A stretch of 64,000 bases of DNA from assembly GCA_963705545.1 (NCBI GenBank), contig CAVPJX010000004.1, positions 323,784 through 387,783 of the forward strand. The letters run 5' to 3'. Both the position numbers and the translations under genes were made by a program. How positions within the stretch are numbered: the stretch's first letter is position 1; the number at the start of each line of letters is the position of its first letter. Under the pieces are notes generated by a model. It saw only the letters and a list, made by a program, of their open reading frames with translations, ran no database searches and was not told the DNA's origin. This DNA comes from DATBLY01 sp963705545. GTDB taxonomy: Bacteria > Actinomycetota > UBA4738 > HRBIN12. Positions 27,465 through 35,791 of this stretch are shown here, one piece after another.

Positions 27465-28355
27465 TTGCGGGCCAGCGGTCCCCCGGGGTATACCCGGCAC
27501 GACCTGGACCGTTGGGAGCCGGGATTGGTTGGCTCGTCCTCGATACTCCGCTGGTTGCCCGGCGCGGCGCGTGTCGCGCCGTGGCACCGGGCGGCCGGGC
27601 AGCAGTTCGACCACCTCTGTGGCGTGCACTGGGCGTCGATCCTGCTGACCGCCGACGGGGTCGCCGCCACGCCCGAAGCGCTGGCGGTCGAGGCCGGCAC
27701 CACGGTACCGGCCGGTGGGTGGCAGGGAGCGCTGCCGCCGGGAGCGGAGCCGCGGCCGGTCCCTAGCGAGGCCGTCCCGGTCGCGCCGAGCCCGGACGCG
27801 TCGGGCACCTCGGTGCCCGGGCTCGCCGAGGCGGTGTCACGTGCGTCGGACGGCTCGCGGACCCTGGTGCCCCTGCGAGCGTCGTGGAACGCGGGGTGGG
27901 TCCGGTCGGTGATCGACCTCTGCGCCGCCGGCCCGGCCTGGGGGGCGGTGCCGCTGGCGAACGTCCGGACCGGGATGCTCTGGGGCTCGCGCCTCCCGCT
28001 GCTCGATGCGATCGCGTGGCTCGATGGCGACGACGCGGAGGCGCCCGCGCCGGACTGGGACGTCGGGCACTTCGTCACGATCGCGGGGCGGCTCGAGGGC
28101 ACGGCACGCTCGCTCGTGATCGTCCGGGACAGCTATCCGAACCTCGGCTGGGACGGACATCACCTTCAACCGCCCGAAGCGCTCGGTGCCGCGCTGTCGC
28201 GGGGCGACGGTCGCGAGGGAGGCGTCGCCCTGTACGTGTCGGAGGCCGATCGCGCCGAGGTGGAGCGAGCGGCGAAGGAGGCCGGGTTCGAGATCGGGTT
28301 CTGGGACAACGGCACGCCATGGCCCGGGGTCGGGACGGAAGGAGCGGGACGATGA
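27465..28355 (+). CDS. Uncharacterised protein coupled to a GS-like ligase (possibly DUF6885)
   Basis: 296 residues if it starts at TTG 27465; no better start is obvious. The segment LPGAARVAPWHRAAGQQ, then FDHLCGVHWAS, recalls a family I know as DUF6885, but this is from memory and unsure. A conserved-looking Cys in HLCGVHW and the C-terminal GHFVTIAGRLEG and VIVRDSYP strands suggest an enzyme-like alpha/beta fold of the cysteine-peptidase kind. Its stop overlaps the ATG of the following GS-like gene, so it should act with it. It is divergent from the aminotransferase operon with 38 bases between the starts. Confidence 0.5.
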   Translation: MRASGPPGYTRHDLDRWEPGLVGSSSILRWLPGAARVAPWHRAAGQQFDHLCGVHWASILLTADGVAATPEALAVEAGTTVPAGGWQGALPPGAEPRPVPSEAVPVAPSPDASGTSVPGLAEAVSRASDGSRTLVPLRASWNAGWVRSVIDLCAAGPAWGAVPLANVRTGMLWGSRLPLLDAIAWLDGDDAEAPAPDWDVGHFVTIAGRLEGTARSLVIVRDSYPNLGWDGHHLQPPEALGAALSRGDGREGGVALYVSEADRAEVERAAKEAGFEIGFWDNGTPWPGVGTEGAGR

Positions 28356-29674
28356 GCGACGTGCAAGAGATCCTCGCGCGCTGGCAGGAGGACGGGATCG
28401 GGTTCGTCCGCTTCGAGCTTCCCGACATGCACGGGATCTCCCGGTCGAAGACGATCCCGATCGCGCATGCCTCCGACTACGCGCAGCGCGGGCTCAACAT
28501 GTACGGCGGCGCGAGCGTCCTGGATACCAGGTCCGACGTGGTCCCCGGGACGCTGTACCACGACGCGGTGGGCTACGCGGATCAGCTGCTCTTCCCCGAT
28601 CCCGACTCGGCCGCGATCCTCCCCTGGGCGGATCGGACCGCGCGGCTCATCTGCGACGCGCGGTGGTACGACGGCGCGCCGCTCGCGGCCACGCCGCGTC
28701 ACGTCTTCCGACGGGCGTTGGACAAGGCGCGCTCGATGGGGTTCGAGCCGGTGATCGGCTCGGAGTTCGAGTTCTACCTGCTGACCGGCGACACGCATGA
28801 GCGCCTGTTCGAGGGCTATCACATCTTCAACACGCTCCGGAACGACCACGTGCCGACGATCCGCCGGATCGTGGAGGAGATGCCCGACGTCGGCGTCGAC
28901 ATCATCACCGCCAATTGCGAGTACGCCGGGTCGCAATGGGAGATCAACTTCGCTCCCGGTCGCGGGCTGGCCGGGCCGGATCTCGCGTTCACGTTCAAGA
29001 ACGGCGTGAAGGAGATCGCGAAGCAGGACGGGTTGCTGGCCACATTCATGACGAAGCCGTGGTCCGGTCACTCGGGGAGCGGTTGCCACACGCATCTCTC
29101 GCTCGTGGACGCGACCTCCGGGGAGAACGTGTTCGGCGACGCCGACGATCCGCAGGGGATGTCGGTCACCTGCCGTTCGTTCATCGCGGGGCTGCTGCGG
29201 TACGCGCGCACGATCGACGCGGTGATCGCACCCACCGTGAACTGTCTGCGCCGCAGGCGTCCTCACACGTTCAGCCCGTCGAACATCTCCTGGGGCATCG
29301 AGGATCGCTCGGCGCTGGTGCGGGTGAAGGCCGGGTCCGCCGAGAACAAACACATCGAGTACCGTGCCGCGTCGGCGCTGTCGAACCCGTACCTGGTGGG
29401 CGCCGCACTGATCCAGGCGGGGCTGCGCGGGATCGAGGACGGGCTTCCGATCCCCGACCCGTCCAAGCCGGGGATCCCGGCCGAGGACGACGGCGCGTTC
29501 GAGAAGCTCCCGACGGAGCTGGACGGGTCCCTCGACGCGCTCGAGGCGGGTGGAGTGGACTTCTTCGGCGAGGAGTTCGTCACCGCCTACGTCGCGATGC
29601 GCCGGTACGAGCTCTCCCGATTCAACGATCACGTGACCGACTGGGAGCGCACCGAGTACCTGGAGCTGTTCTGA
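28352..29674 (+). CDS. Glutamine-synthetase-like gamma-glutamyl ligase (paralogue 2)
   Basis: 440 residues, ATG with GGAAGGAG upstream. Complete GS signatures: N-terminal RFELPDMHGISRSK, metal ligands GSEFEFYL (136-143), Glu190 and Glu197 (SQWEINF), ATP loop SGSGCHTHLS (241-250), IEDRSALVR, and the glutamate-binding Arg in HIEYRAA. Of the four paralogues this one keeps the most GS-like active site. No Tyr adenylylation loop. Could make gamma-glutamyl-amines or glutamine itself; the neighbours favour the former. Confidence 0.85.
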   Translation: MSDVQEILARWQEDGIGFVRFELPDMHGISRSKTIPIAHASDYAQRGLNMYGGASVLDTRSDVVPGTLYHDAVGYADQLLFPDPDSAAILPWADRTARLICDARWYDGAPLAATPRHVFRRALDKARSMGFEPVIGSEFEFYLLTGDTHERLFEGYHIFNTLRNDHVPTIRRIVEEMPDVGVDIITANCEYAGSQWEINFAPGRGLAGPDLAFTFKNGVKEIAKQDGLLATFMTKPWSGHSGSGCHTHLSLVDATSGENVFGDADDPQGMSVTCRSFIAGLLRYARTIDAVIAPTVNCLRRRRPHTFSPSNISWGIEDRSALVRVKAGSAENKHIEYRAASALSNPYLVGAALIQAGLRGIEDGLPIPDPSKPGIPAEDDGAFEKLPTELDGSLDALEAGGVDFFGEEFVTAYVAMRRYELSRFNDHVTDWERTEYLELF

Positions 29675-29739
29675 GCGCGACCGGAGCCACGCGCGGTCGC
29701 CGCGATCGGGGCGAGGCCCCCGACGCCGCGAAGGACGCC

Positions 29740-31089
29740 GTGCGCCGGCTCGAAGCGCGCGGCGTGGAGGCGGTCGCGCTCGCGATGGTCGACAACGCGG
29801 GCGTCACGCTCGTGAAGTGCGTCCCGATCGACCGGTTCGAGGAGGCGGTCAGGTTCGGGATCGGGCTCTCCCCGGTGTTCACCGTGTTCCTCGTCGACGA
29901 CCAGATCACGTCGTCGCCGGACATCGCGGGTCCGACCGGCGACACCCGGCTGATGCCGGATCCGCTCGCGGTCATGCCGCTCGCGGCGAGCCCGGGGTGG
30001 GCCATCGCGCCCGTGGATCAGCTCGATCAGGAGGGCGTGCCCTACCCGGCGTGCCCCCGAACGTTCGCTCGGCTCATGCTCCGGCGGCTCGACGCATTCG
30101 GGCTCGAGCTGCGGGGTGCCTACGAGCTCGAGTTCTTCCTCGGGAGGCGATCCCTGGACCCGGGCGACGCGGCGCTGGATCCGCCCCCCGCCCACGGTGG
30201 TCCCGCCTACAGCGCGATCGCGCTCGTCGACGTCGAGCCGTTCGCGACCGCCCTGCTCCGTGCCCTCGGGTCGCAGGGGACCGGCGCGATGCAGTTCCAC
30301 CCGGAGTACTCGACGGGCCAGCTCGAGCTCTCGGTCCCGCACGGGACCGGCATCTCCATCGCCGACACCAACCTCGTCGTCCGACACACGATCCGGGCCG
30401 TCGCCCGCGACCACGGGTTCGCCGCCTCGTTCGCGCCGGTGGTGTTCGCCGGGCTCGTGGGGAACGGGCACCACGTGCACCTGAGCCTGTGGAACCGGCG
30501 GGGTCGCAACGTGTTCCACGGCGGCCGAGGGCCCGACGGCATGACCGCGGAGGCCGAGGCCTTCACGGCGGGCGTCCTGGCGTCGATGCCGGCGCTGACC
30601 GCCATCACCTGCCCGTCGGTCGCGAGCTATCAGCGCCTGCAGCCCCATCGCTGGAGCGGCCCGTGGGCGTGTTGGGGGAGGGAGAACCGCGAGGCCGCGC
30701 TGCGGTTCGTCACGGGGATGAAGGGCAGCCGTGCCCAGGCGGCGAACCTCGAGGTGAAGGCGATGGACGCCGCCGCGAACCCGTACCTCGCCCTCGGGGC
30801 GATCGTCGCGGCCGGGATCGATGGGCTCGAGCGCGGGCTGTCGCTGCCGGAGCCCGTGCTCGACGACCCCGCCTCGCTCACCGCGGCGCGCCGCCGGGCG
30901 ATGGGCATCAGCCGGCTGCCGGCGTCGCTCGGTGCCGCGATCCGCGTGCTGGAGCGCTCGGACATGCTTCGCGGGGCGATGGGCGACGTCCTGTTCGACG
31001 CGTTCCTCGCGACGCGTCGTGGGGAGCGGGACGCGTTCGAGGGGAAGGATCCGGCCGACGTCGTGCGCGCGCATCGTTGGCGCTACTGA
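29740..31089 (+). CDS. Divergent glutamine-synthetase-like protein, FluG C-terminal type (paralogue 3)
   Basis: 449 residues from GTG 29740, which has AAGGA in front; a CTG at 29671 overlapping the previous stop would add 23 residues. GS parts: YELEFFLG (128-135), MQFHPEYSTGQLELS, GNGHHVHLSLW (241-251), RENREAALR and ANPYLALG. The site that normally reads [R/H]-x-E-x-R at the end of the barrel reads NLEVKAMD here (338-340 Glu-Val-Lys), so the substrate-binding Arg is replaced by Lys. This suggests a changed acid substrate or a non-ligase role. The amidohydrolase gene follows by 19 bases. Confidence 0.78.
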   Translation: MRRLEARGVEAVALAMVDNAGVTLVKCVPIDRFEEAVRFGIGLSPVFTVFLVDDQITSSPDIAGPTGDTRLMPDPLAVMPLAASPGWAIAPVDQLDQEGVPYPACPRTFARLMLRRLDAFGLELRGAYELEFFLGRRSLDPGDAALDPPPAHGGPAYSAIALVDVEPFATALLRALGSQGTGAMQFHPEYSTGQLELSVPHGTGISIADTNLVVRHTIRAVARDHGFAASFAPVVFAGLVGNGHHVHLSLWNRRGRNVFHGGRGPDGMTAEAEAFTAGVLASMPALTAITCPSVASYQRLQPHRWSGPWACWGRENREAALRFVTGMKGSRAQAANLEVKAMDAAANPYLALGAIVAAGIDGLERGLSLPEPVLDDPASLTAARRRAMGISRLPASLGAAIRVLERSDMLRGAMGDVLFDAFLATRRGERDAFEGKDPADVVRAHRWRY

Positions 31090-31108
31090 ACGGAAGGGGG
31101 CAACCCGG

Positions 31109-32278
31109 ATGGCGGAGGTGGATCTCTCGGGCGTGGAGATCGTCGATGCCCACACGCACCCCTACCGCCTCGAGGACCTGGTCGCTCGGGGCTCGGCGGG
31201 CTTCGACACGCGGCTGACGTTCCTCGGCGAGTCGTTCCATTCCTCGTCGCAGCTCCACGAGCGCCTCTGGCCGATGGCCGACGCGCTCACGGGCTCGACG
31301 GTGCTGGGACTGGCCCTGATCCGATGGCTCGCGCGCCACCTGGGATGCGAACCGACCCGCGAGGCCGTGACCGCCGCCCGGGAGGCGGCCGTACACGAAG
31401 ACGCGACCGCGTATACGCGCGAGCTGCTTCGCGCCGCCGGGGTGGTCGCCGTCCTCTCCGACGAGGGCTACCCGCAGCCTCCGATCACGGCTCCGGAGTT
31501 CTCGGCGACGATCGGCGTGACGGTGCACCGGGTGGCCCGCCTCGAGCCGTGGATCGTCGACCGGCGCGAGGCGTCCTTCGACGATCTGGTCGCGGGGGTG
31601 GAGGCCGAGGCGACGGCCGCCGCATCGGACCCGAACTGCGTGGCGTTCAAGTCGATCGTCGCGTACCGGACGGGCCTGGACGTCGGCGACCCGTCGGCCT
31701 CGGACGCGACCGAGGCGCTCGAGCGCTGGCGCGCGGACGGCTGGCGGGAGACCCGCGAGCACGCGAAGCCGGTCCGCGACTTCCTGATCCGGCGCGCGCT
31801 CCGCGTCGCGCGATCGACGGACCGTCCCTTCCATTTCCACTGCGGCGGCGGCGACCCCGACATCAATCTGGCTCGGGCGTCGCCACGGGAGCTGTTCCCG
31901 CTCCTGCGCGACGTGCAGGACCAGCCGGTCGTCCTCGTGCATTCGGGGTACCCGTGGATCCGGGAGGCCGCCTACGTCGCGTCCGTGCTCCCCAACGTCT
32001 ACCTCGAGCTCTCCGAGCTGATCCCGTGGGGATGGGGGCAGGTCGATTGGGGGCTCGAGATGCTCGTCGGCACGGTGCCGGCCGCGAAGCTCCTGTACGG
32101 CTCGGACGAGGCCGGCGACCCCGAGGCGTTCTGGGTCTCGGCGTTGCTCGCGCGGTCGTCCCTGGAGCGGGTCCTCGCGCGGTTCGTCGAGCGCGACTAC
32201 GTGTCGCAGGCGCAGGCCGAGCGGCTCGGGAGGCTCGTCCTGGCCGACGCGTGCCGCGACCTGCACGGGCTCCGCTGA
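31109..32278 (+). CDS. Amidohydrolase family 2 (FluG N-terminal type)
   Basis: 389 residues with GGAAGGGGG before the ATG. The metal-binding HxH is in VDAHTHPYR (His15, His17); FHFHCGGGDPDI and LVHSGYPW supply later ligand histidines; LLYGSDEAG holds the final Asp. Fungal and bacterial FluG proteins fuse exactly this domain to a GS-like domain. Here the two are separate adjacent genes. The role may be hydrolysis of the gamma-glutamyl product or of a related amide (inference). Confidence 0.82.
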   Translation: MAEVDLSGVEIVDAHTHPYRLEDLVARGSAGFDTRLTFLGESFHSSSQLHERLWPMADALTGSTVLGLALIRWLARHLGCEPTREAVTAAREAAVHEDATAYTRELLRAAGVVAVLSDEGYPQPPITAPEFSATIGVTVHRVARLEPWIVDRREASFDDLVAGVEAEATAAASDPNCVAFKSIVAYRTGLDVGDPSASDATEALERWRADGWRETREHAKPVRDFLIRRALRVARSTDRPFHFHCGGGDPDINLARASPRELFPLLRDVQDQPVVLVHSGYPWIREAAYVASVLPNVYLELSELIPWGWGQVDWGLEMLVGTVPAAKLLYGSDEAGDPEAFWVSALLARSSLERVLARFVERDYVSQAQAERLGRLVLADACRDLHGLR

Positions 32279-32299
32279 TCCGGCAGGCTCGGGGGAAGG

Positions 32300-32331
32300 G
32301 GAGCCCGCCCGCCGGATGGCGGACGGGCTCC
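32300..32331. terminator. Bidirectional terminator between the amidohydrolase and APC permease genes
   Basis: GGAGCCCG (32300-32307) and CGGGCTCC (32324-32331) enclose CCGCC-GGAT-GGCGG, giving a 13-bp stem with one C/A mismatch and a GGAT loop. It lies between converging stops. Confidence 0.8.
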
Positions 32332-32351
32332 GAGGGCCGAGACCGGCCGCG

Positions 32352-33917
32352 TCAGCCGACGGGCGCCGCCGTGCCGGGTGGGAGGTCCTCCTTGATCTCC
32401 TGCTCCGCCGCACCCTCGGCGAGCAGCTGCTCGTCGGTCTTGCCGCGCCGCGTGCTCTGGGACACGAAGTAGATCACGATGCCGCTGATCACGGAGAACG
32501 CCGTGATCCCGATCATCCAGGCGTTCCACTCGGCGAGCGTCGGGAACCCGGTCGGGTACCACGACCCCACGAAGATGAACAGGACCGCCAGGACGTTGAC
32601 GACGAACCCGACCGCGCCGCAGACGTAGAGCCACCCGACCGGGGCCCGGCGCGCCTCCTCGAACCGCGCGGGCTCCGCCCGCTTCGCGAAGAAGATGTCG
32701 AGGAACAACAGGGCCGTCGAGATGCACCACACGATCGTGACGCCGGCGTACAGCGCGTAGAAGACCTTGTACGGATCGCTCTCGCCGGCGCCAAGGATGA
32801 AGAAGACGAGGATCGCGATCAGGGTCGCGATCACGGTCTGCAGGGTGATCGCGTTCGCCGGCACCTTGTTCTTGTTCACCTTGCCGAACTGGTGGGGGAG
32901 GCGCTTCTCCATCCCCGACACGAAGAGGAGGCGTCCGAAGGAGTAGTTGTAGACGACGGCCACGGTGAGGAAGACCCACGTCATGATCAGCGAGACGAGG
33001 ATGCCCGCCCATTCACCGATCCCGGTGGCGACCGTCTGCGCGCCGCCGGTCGTCCCGTTCGCCCCGCCCGCCTCGATCACGACCATGTTGCCCCACGTCG
33101 CCCAGAGGTAGGCGCCCATCACGATGAGGCTGCCCCACAGCAGGAACGTCCGGATCGCCTTCTCGCCACCCTTCACCTCGACGCCCATGTTCAGCGGCGT
33201 CTCGATCCCGAGCAGGGCCAGGATCGCGAACGAGAAGAACGTCAGGTTCGCGGGGAGCCCGAGCGCGAGCGTGTCGCCCTGGAACGGGTCCCACCCCGTT
33301 CCGAAGTCGGTCGAGGAGGGGTTGCCCTTGAGGAGCCACACGACGCCGGCCAGGCCGATCAGGAAGATCGCGGTCGCGTACGCGAAGAACTGGATGTTCA
33401 CGTAGTTCTGGGTCACCCGCATCTTCAGGTACGACATCGTGGCGCTGAACCACAGGACGACCAGGACGACGATGCCGAGCTCCCAGTTCTTCGTCAGGAT
33501 CGCGCAGGGCTCGCCGTTGCAGTCGAAGAACGACGCGGTCTGCTGGAGGAAGTTCGCCACGAGGATCCCGATGAAGACCATCGAGATGGGCCCCGGCCAC
33601 CAGGCGACGAACCCGGCGAAGAACCCCCAGAACGGGCCGAGGACCTTGTGGGTCCACACGTACAGGGAGCCCTCTTCGGGGAACATCCGGCCGAGCTGGG
33701 CGGTGACGAACGCGCCGGTGACGAGGAACGTCGCGAAGGCGACGATCCAGAAGACGAAGACCGAGGGCCCGGCGAACTGCAGACCGGCGGCGTTGTTGAT
33801 GAACAGGACGACCCCGACGAAGATCACGACCAGGTCGAACGGCCCGAGCGTCCTGGCGACGAGGACCGGCGCGACCTTCTCCGAGATCATCACGTTCTCG
33901 TCGGTCTGCGTGGCCAT
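32352..33917 (-). CDS. APC-superfamily amino acid/amine permease
   Basis: 521 residues with 12 to 14 hydrophobic segments. The first helix region (LGPFDLVVIFVGVVLFINNAAG) and the EEGSLYVWTHKVLGPFWGF loop are APC features; AILALLGIETPLNMGVEVKG is the helix-6 region with a conserved Glu. It probably imports an amino acid or amine for the neighbouring catabolic enzymes. The ATG follows a GGGAGGGGG site. Substrate cannot be fixed from the sequence. Confidence 0.85.
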   Translation of the reverse strand: MATQTDENVMISEKVAPVLVARTLGPFDLVVIFVGVVLFINNAAGLQFAGPSVFVFWIVAFATFLVTGAFVTAQLGRMFPEEGSLYVWTHKVLGPFWGFFAGFVAWWPGPISMVFIGILVANFLQQTASFFDCNGEPCAILTKNWELGIVVLVVLWFSATMSYLKMRVTQNYVNIQFFAYATAIFLIGLAGVVWLLKGNPSSTDFGTGWDPFQGDTLALGLPANLTFFSFAILALLGIETPLNMGVEVKGGEKAIRTFLLWGSLIVMGAYLWATWGNMVVIEAGGANGTTGGAQTVATGIGEWAGILVSLIMTWVFLTVAVVYNYSFGRLLFVSGMEKRLPHQFGKVNKNKVPANAITLQTVIATLIAILVFFILGAGESDPYKVFYALYAGVTIVWCISTALLFLDIFFAKRAEPARFEEARRAPVGWLYVCGAVGFVVNVLAVLFIFVGSWYPTGFPTLAEWNAWMIGITAFSVISGIVIYFVSQSTRRGKTDEQLLAEGAAEQEIKEDLPPGTAAPVG

Positions 33918-33945
33918 GCAGCACCCCCTCCCGAGCGGGGTCCGT

Positions 33946-33965
33946 GCCGGCCCTTTCAGGGCGGC
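33946..33965 (-). terminator. Hairpin between the amidotransferase and permease genes
   Basis: GCCCT-TTC-AGGGC (33950-33962) with three further outer pairs and one bulge. On the minus strand it follows the amidotransferase stop by about 50 bases and precedes the permease start by 29. It could be a weak terminator or a leader structure. Confidence 0.4.
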
Positions 33966-34016
33966 GAAGCCCCGCGGATCCTGTCGCCGGATGCTGGCAC
34001 AGCCCGCGGTGGCTGT

Positions 34017-34724
34017 CTAGACGAGGGTGACGACGTCCGCGAAGCGGCGGAACACCTCTCGGGCCTTCCGTTCCTGAGCGGGGAGGTACCGGTCGGCCTC
34101 GTCGAGCACCTGTTCGCTCGACTTCCCCCAGGCCCGGACGCCGTCCTCCCCGGCGGCCTCGAGCCACCGTTCGACCTCGGGCCGGTCGACCTCCAGGTGG
34201 AACTGCAGCCCCCAGGCCCGCTCGCCCACGCGGAAGGCCTGCAGGGGGACGTCGTCGCCCGTCGCGAGCAGGACGGATCCGTGGGGGAGCTCGAACGTGT
34301 CCTCGTGCCAGTGGAAGACCCGGTCGGCCTCCTCGAAGACGGACAGCAGTCGGTCGCCCGCGGCGTCGGGCGTGGGGTGCAGGGTCCGGAACCCGAACTC
34401 CCGCGTCCCGGCAGGGTGCACGGATCGGTCCAGTGCGCGCGCCAGCATCTGCGCGCCCAGGCAGATCCCGAGGTAGGGGATGCCGCGGTCGACGGCGCGG
34501 CGCACGTACGCACGTTCGTCGGCGAGGAACGGATGGCGATCGGTGGTGTCGACGTTCATCGCCCCGCCGAACAGCACGATGCCCGAGATCTCGTCGAGCG
34601 GGGGGAGCCGGTCCCCGTCGGTCGCCCGGTGCGTCAGGACCCCTCGACCGGCGTCGGCGAGGCTCGCGGGAGCGACCCCGAACGTCTCGTCGTCGTCGTG
34701 GCCGATCAGGAGGACGGGGCGCAT
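34017..34724 (-). CDS. Class I glutamine amidotransferase-like protein (second copy)
   Basis: 235 residues with GICLGAQ (Cys88) and LQFHLE (His176, Glu178). Pro of the usual HPE is Leu here, which occurs in some members. It resembles the amidotransferase at 25277-25996 and, like it, could hydrolyse a gamma-glutamyl amide. It is the third gene of the run GS-like ligase, acetamidase, amidotransferase on the minus strand. Confidence 0.83.
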   Translation of the reverse strand: MRPVLLIGHDDDETFGVAPASLADAGRGVLTHRATDGDRLPPLDEISGIVLFGGAMNVDTTDRHPFLADERAYVRRAVDRGIPYLGICLGAQMLARALDRSVHPAGTREFGFRTLHPTPDAAGDRLLSVFEEADRVFHWHEDTFELPHGSVLLATGDDVPLQAFRVGERAWGLQFHLEVDRPEVERWLEAAGEDGVRAWGKSSEQVLDEADRYLPAQERKAREVFRRFADVVTLV

Positions 34725-34734
34725 CCGGGCGAGT

Positions 34735-35772
34735 CTACGGTGGCGGAGAACCGCCCCGGGCCACGAGGTAGGCGGCGGCGATCTCGCCGAGGCGTGCGTG
34801 GGTCGATCCGTACACGTCCCGGTCGGGCAGGTAGCGCTTCCGCGCCTTCACCACGCACGTGTAGTTCGGGTCGCAGACGTTCGCGAGGGGGCTCTCCGAG
34901 ATCTGCGTGACGAGCTGATAGGCGTCGTACTTGTCCATCCCGTGTTCCTCGACGAGCCACATCACGAGGTCGGCGTGCGCGATCCGGAACGCGTCCTCGA
35001 GCGGCCGGGCCGAGCCCGTCGACATGATGTACTCGTCGTTCTCCAGTCGGGGCCAGGGCGTCATCCGGCCCTTGATGAGGTCGACGATCAGCACCGTGTC
35101 CATCGCGCCCTCCACGGCCACCCCGCAGGTCTCGCCCTCGCCCTGACGGTAGTGGCCGTCACCCAGCGAGAACAGCGCCCCCTCCACGTTGACGCCGAGG
35201 TAGCAGGTCGTCCCCGGCCGAACCTCCGGGCTGTCCATGTTCCCGCCCCACGGCCCGGGAACGAGCGCGAGCCGCACCTCGAGGTTCGCCGGCGCGACCC
35301 CGACGGTGCCGTGCATCGGTTCGAGGGGAAGGTCCGTCGTGTGGTCGCCCCGCCGGGCGCGATACCGAACGGTACGCGCGGCCCGATCCACCTCGTAGAG
35401 CCAGACGATCTCCTCGAGCGGGTCCTGCAGCGTCACGGTCGCGAGCGTGGACGTGAGGGCGCCGAAGAAGGGCACCGTGGTCGAGACGCCCCAGTCCCGC
35501 GACGGCTCGATCGACACGAACCGCAGCGCGATCGTGTCGCCCGGCTCGGCTCCCTCGACGAAGAACGGACCGGTCTGCGGGTTCAGGAACGGGAACCGGA
35601 TCTTCTCCGAGACCAGGTCGTCGACGGTCCGCAGCAACCCCGTGAAGCAGTCGTCCGTCCACAGCTCGAGCACGTCGCCCGGCCGCACCGTCCGCACGGG
35701 CTCGGCCCCGCCGAACGTCCACACGTAGTCGTCGCGTTCGGGCCGGAACGAGACGACGTTCAGCTCGGCCAT
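34735..35772 (-). CDS. Acetamidase/formamidase family protein
   Basis: 345 residues. The family pattern is clear: RPGDVLELWTDDCF, NPQTGPFFVEGAEPGDTI, the middle HGTVGVAP and GGNMDSPEV, and GVNVEGALFSLGDGHYRQGEGE. Members release ammonia from small amides (formamide, acetamide) with a metal-free or zinc-assisted mechanism. It lies 19 bases after the GS-like gene and 10 before the amidotransferase gene, so it is likely part of the same nitrogen-scavenging operon. Confidence 0.88.
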   Translation of the reverse strand: MAELNVVSFRPERDDYVWTFGGAEPVRTVRPGDVLELWTDDCFTGLLRTVDDLVSEKIRFPFLNPQTGPFFVEGAEPGDTIALRFVSIEPSRDWGVSTTVPFFGALTSTLATVTLQDPLEEIVWLYEVDRAARTVRYRARRGDHTTDLPLEPMHGTVGVAPANLEVRLALVPGPWGGNMDSPEVRPGTTCYLGVNVEGALFSLGDGHYRQGEGETCGVAVEGAMDTVLIVDLIKGRMTPWPRLENDEYIMSTGSARPLEDAFRIAHADLVMWLVEEHGMDKYDAYQLVTQISESPLANVCDPNYTCVVKARKRYLPDRDVYGSTHARLGEIAAAYLVARGGSPPP

Positions 35773-35791
35773 CTCCTGACCCTCCCTCGGC

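Noticed and set aside
32316..34910. Very long plus-strand reading frame (over 800 codons) opposite the APC permease and amidotransferase
   Set aside because: Its product is a run of Arg, Asp, Glu and His without motifs, as expected for the antisense of GC-rich genes; the minus-strand genes have clear families.
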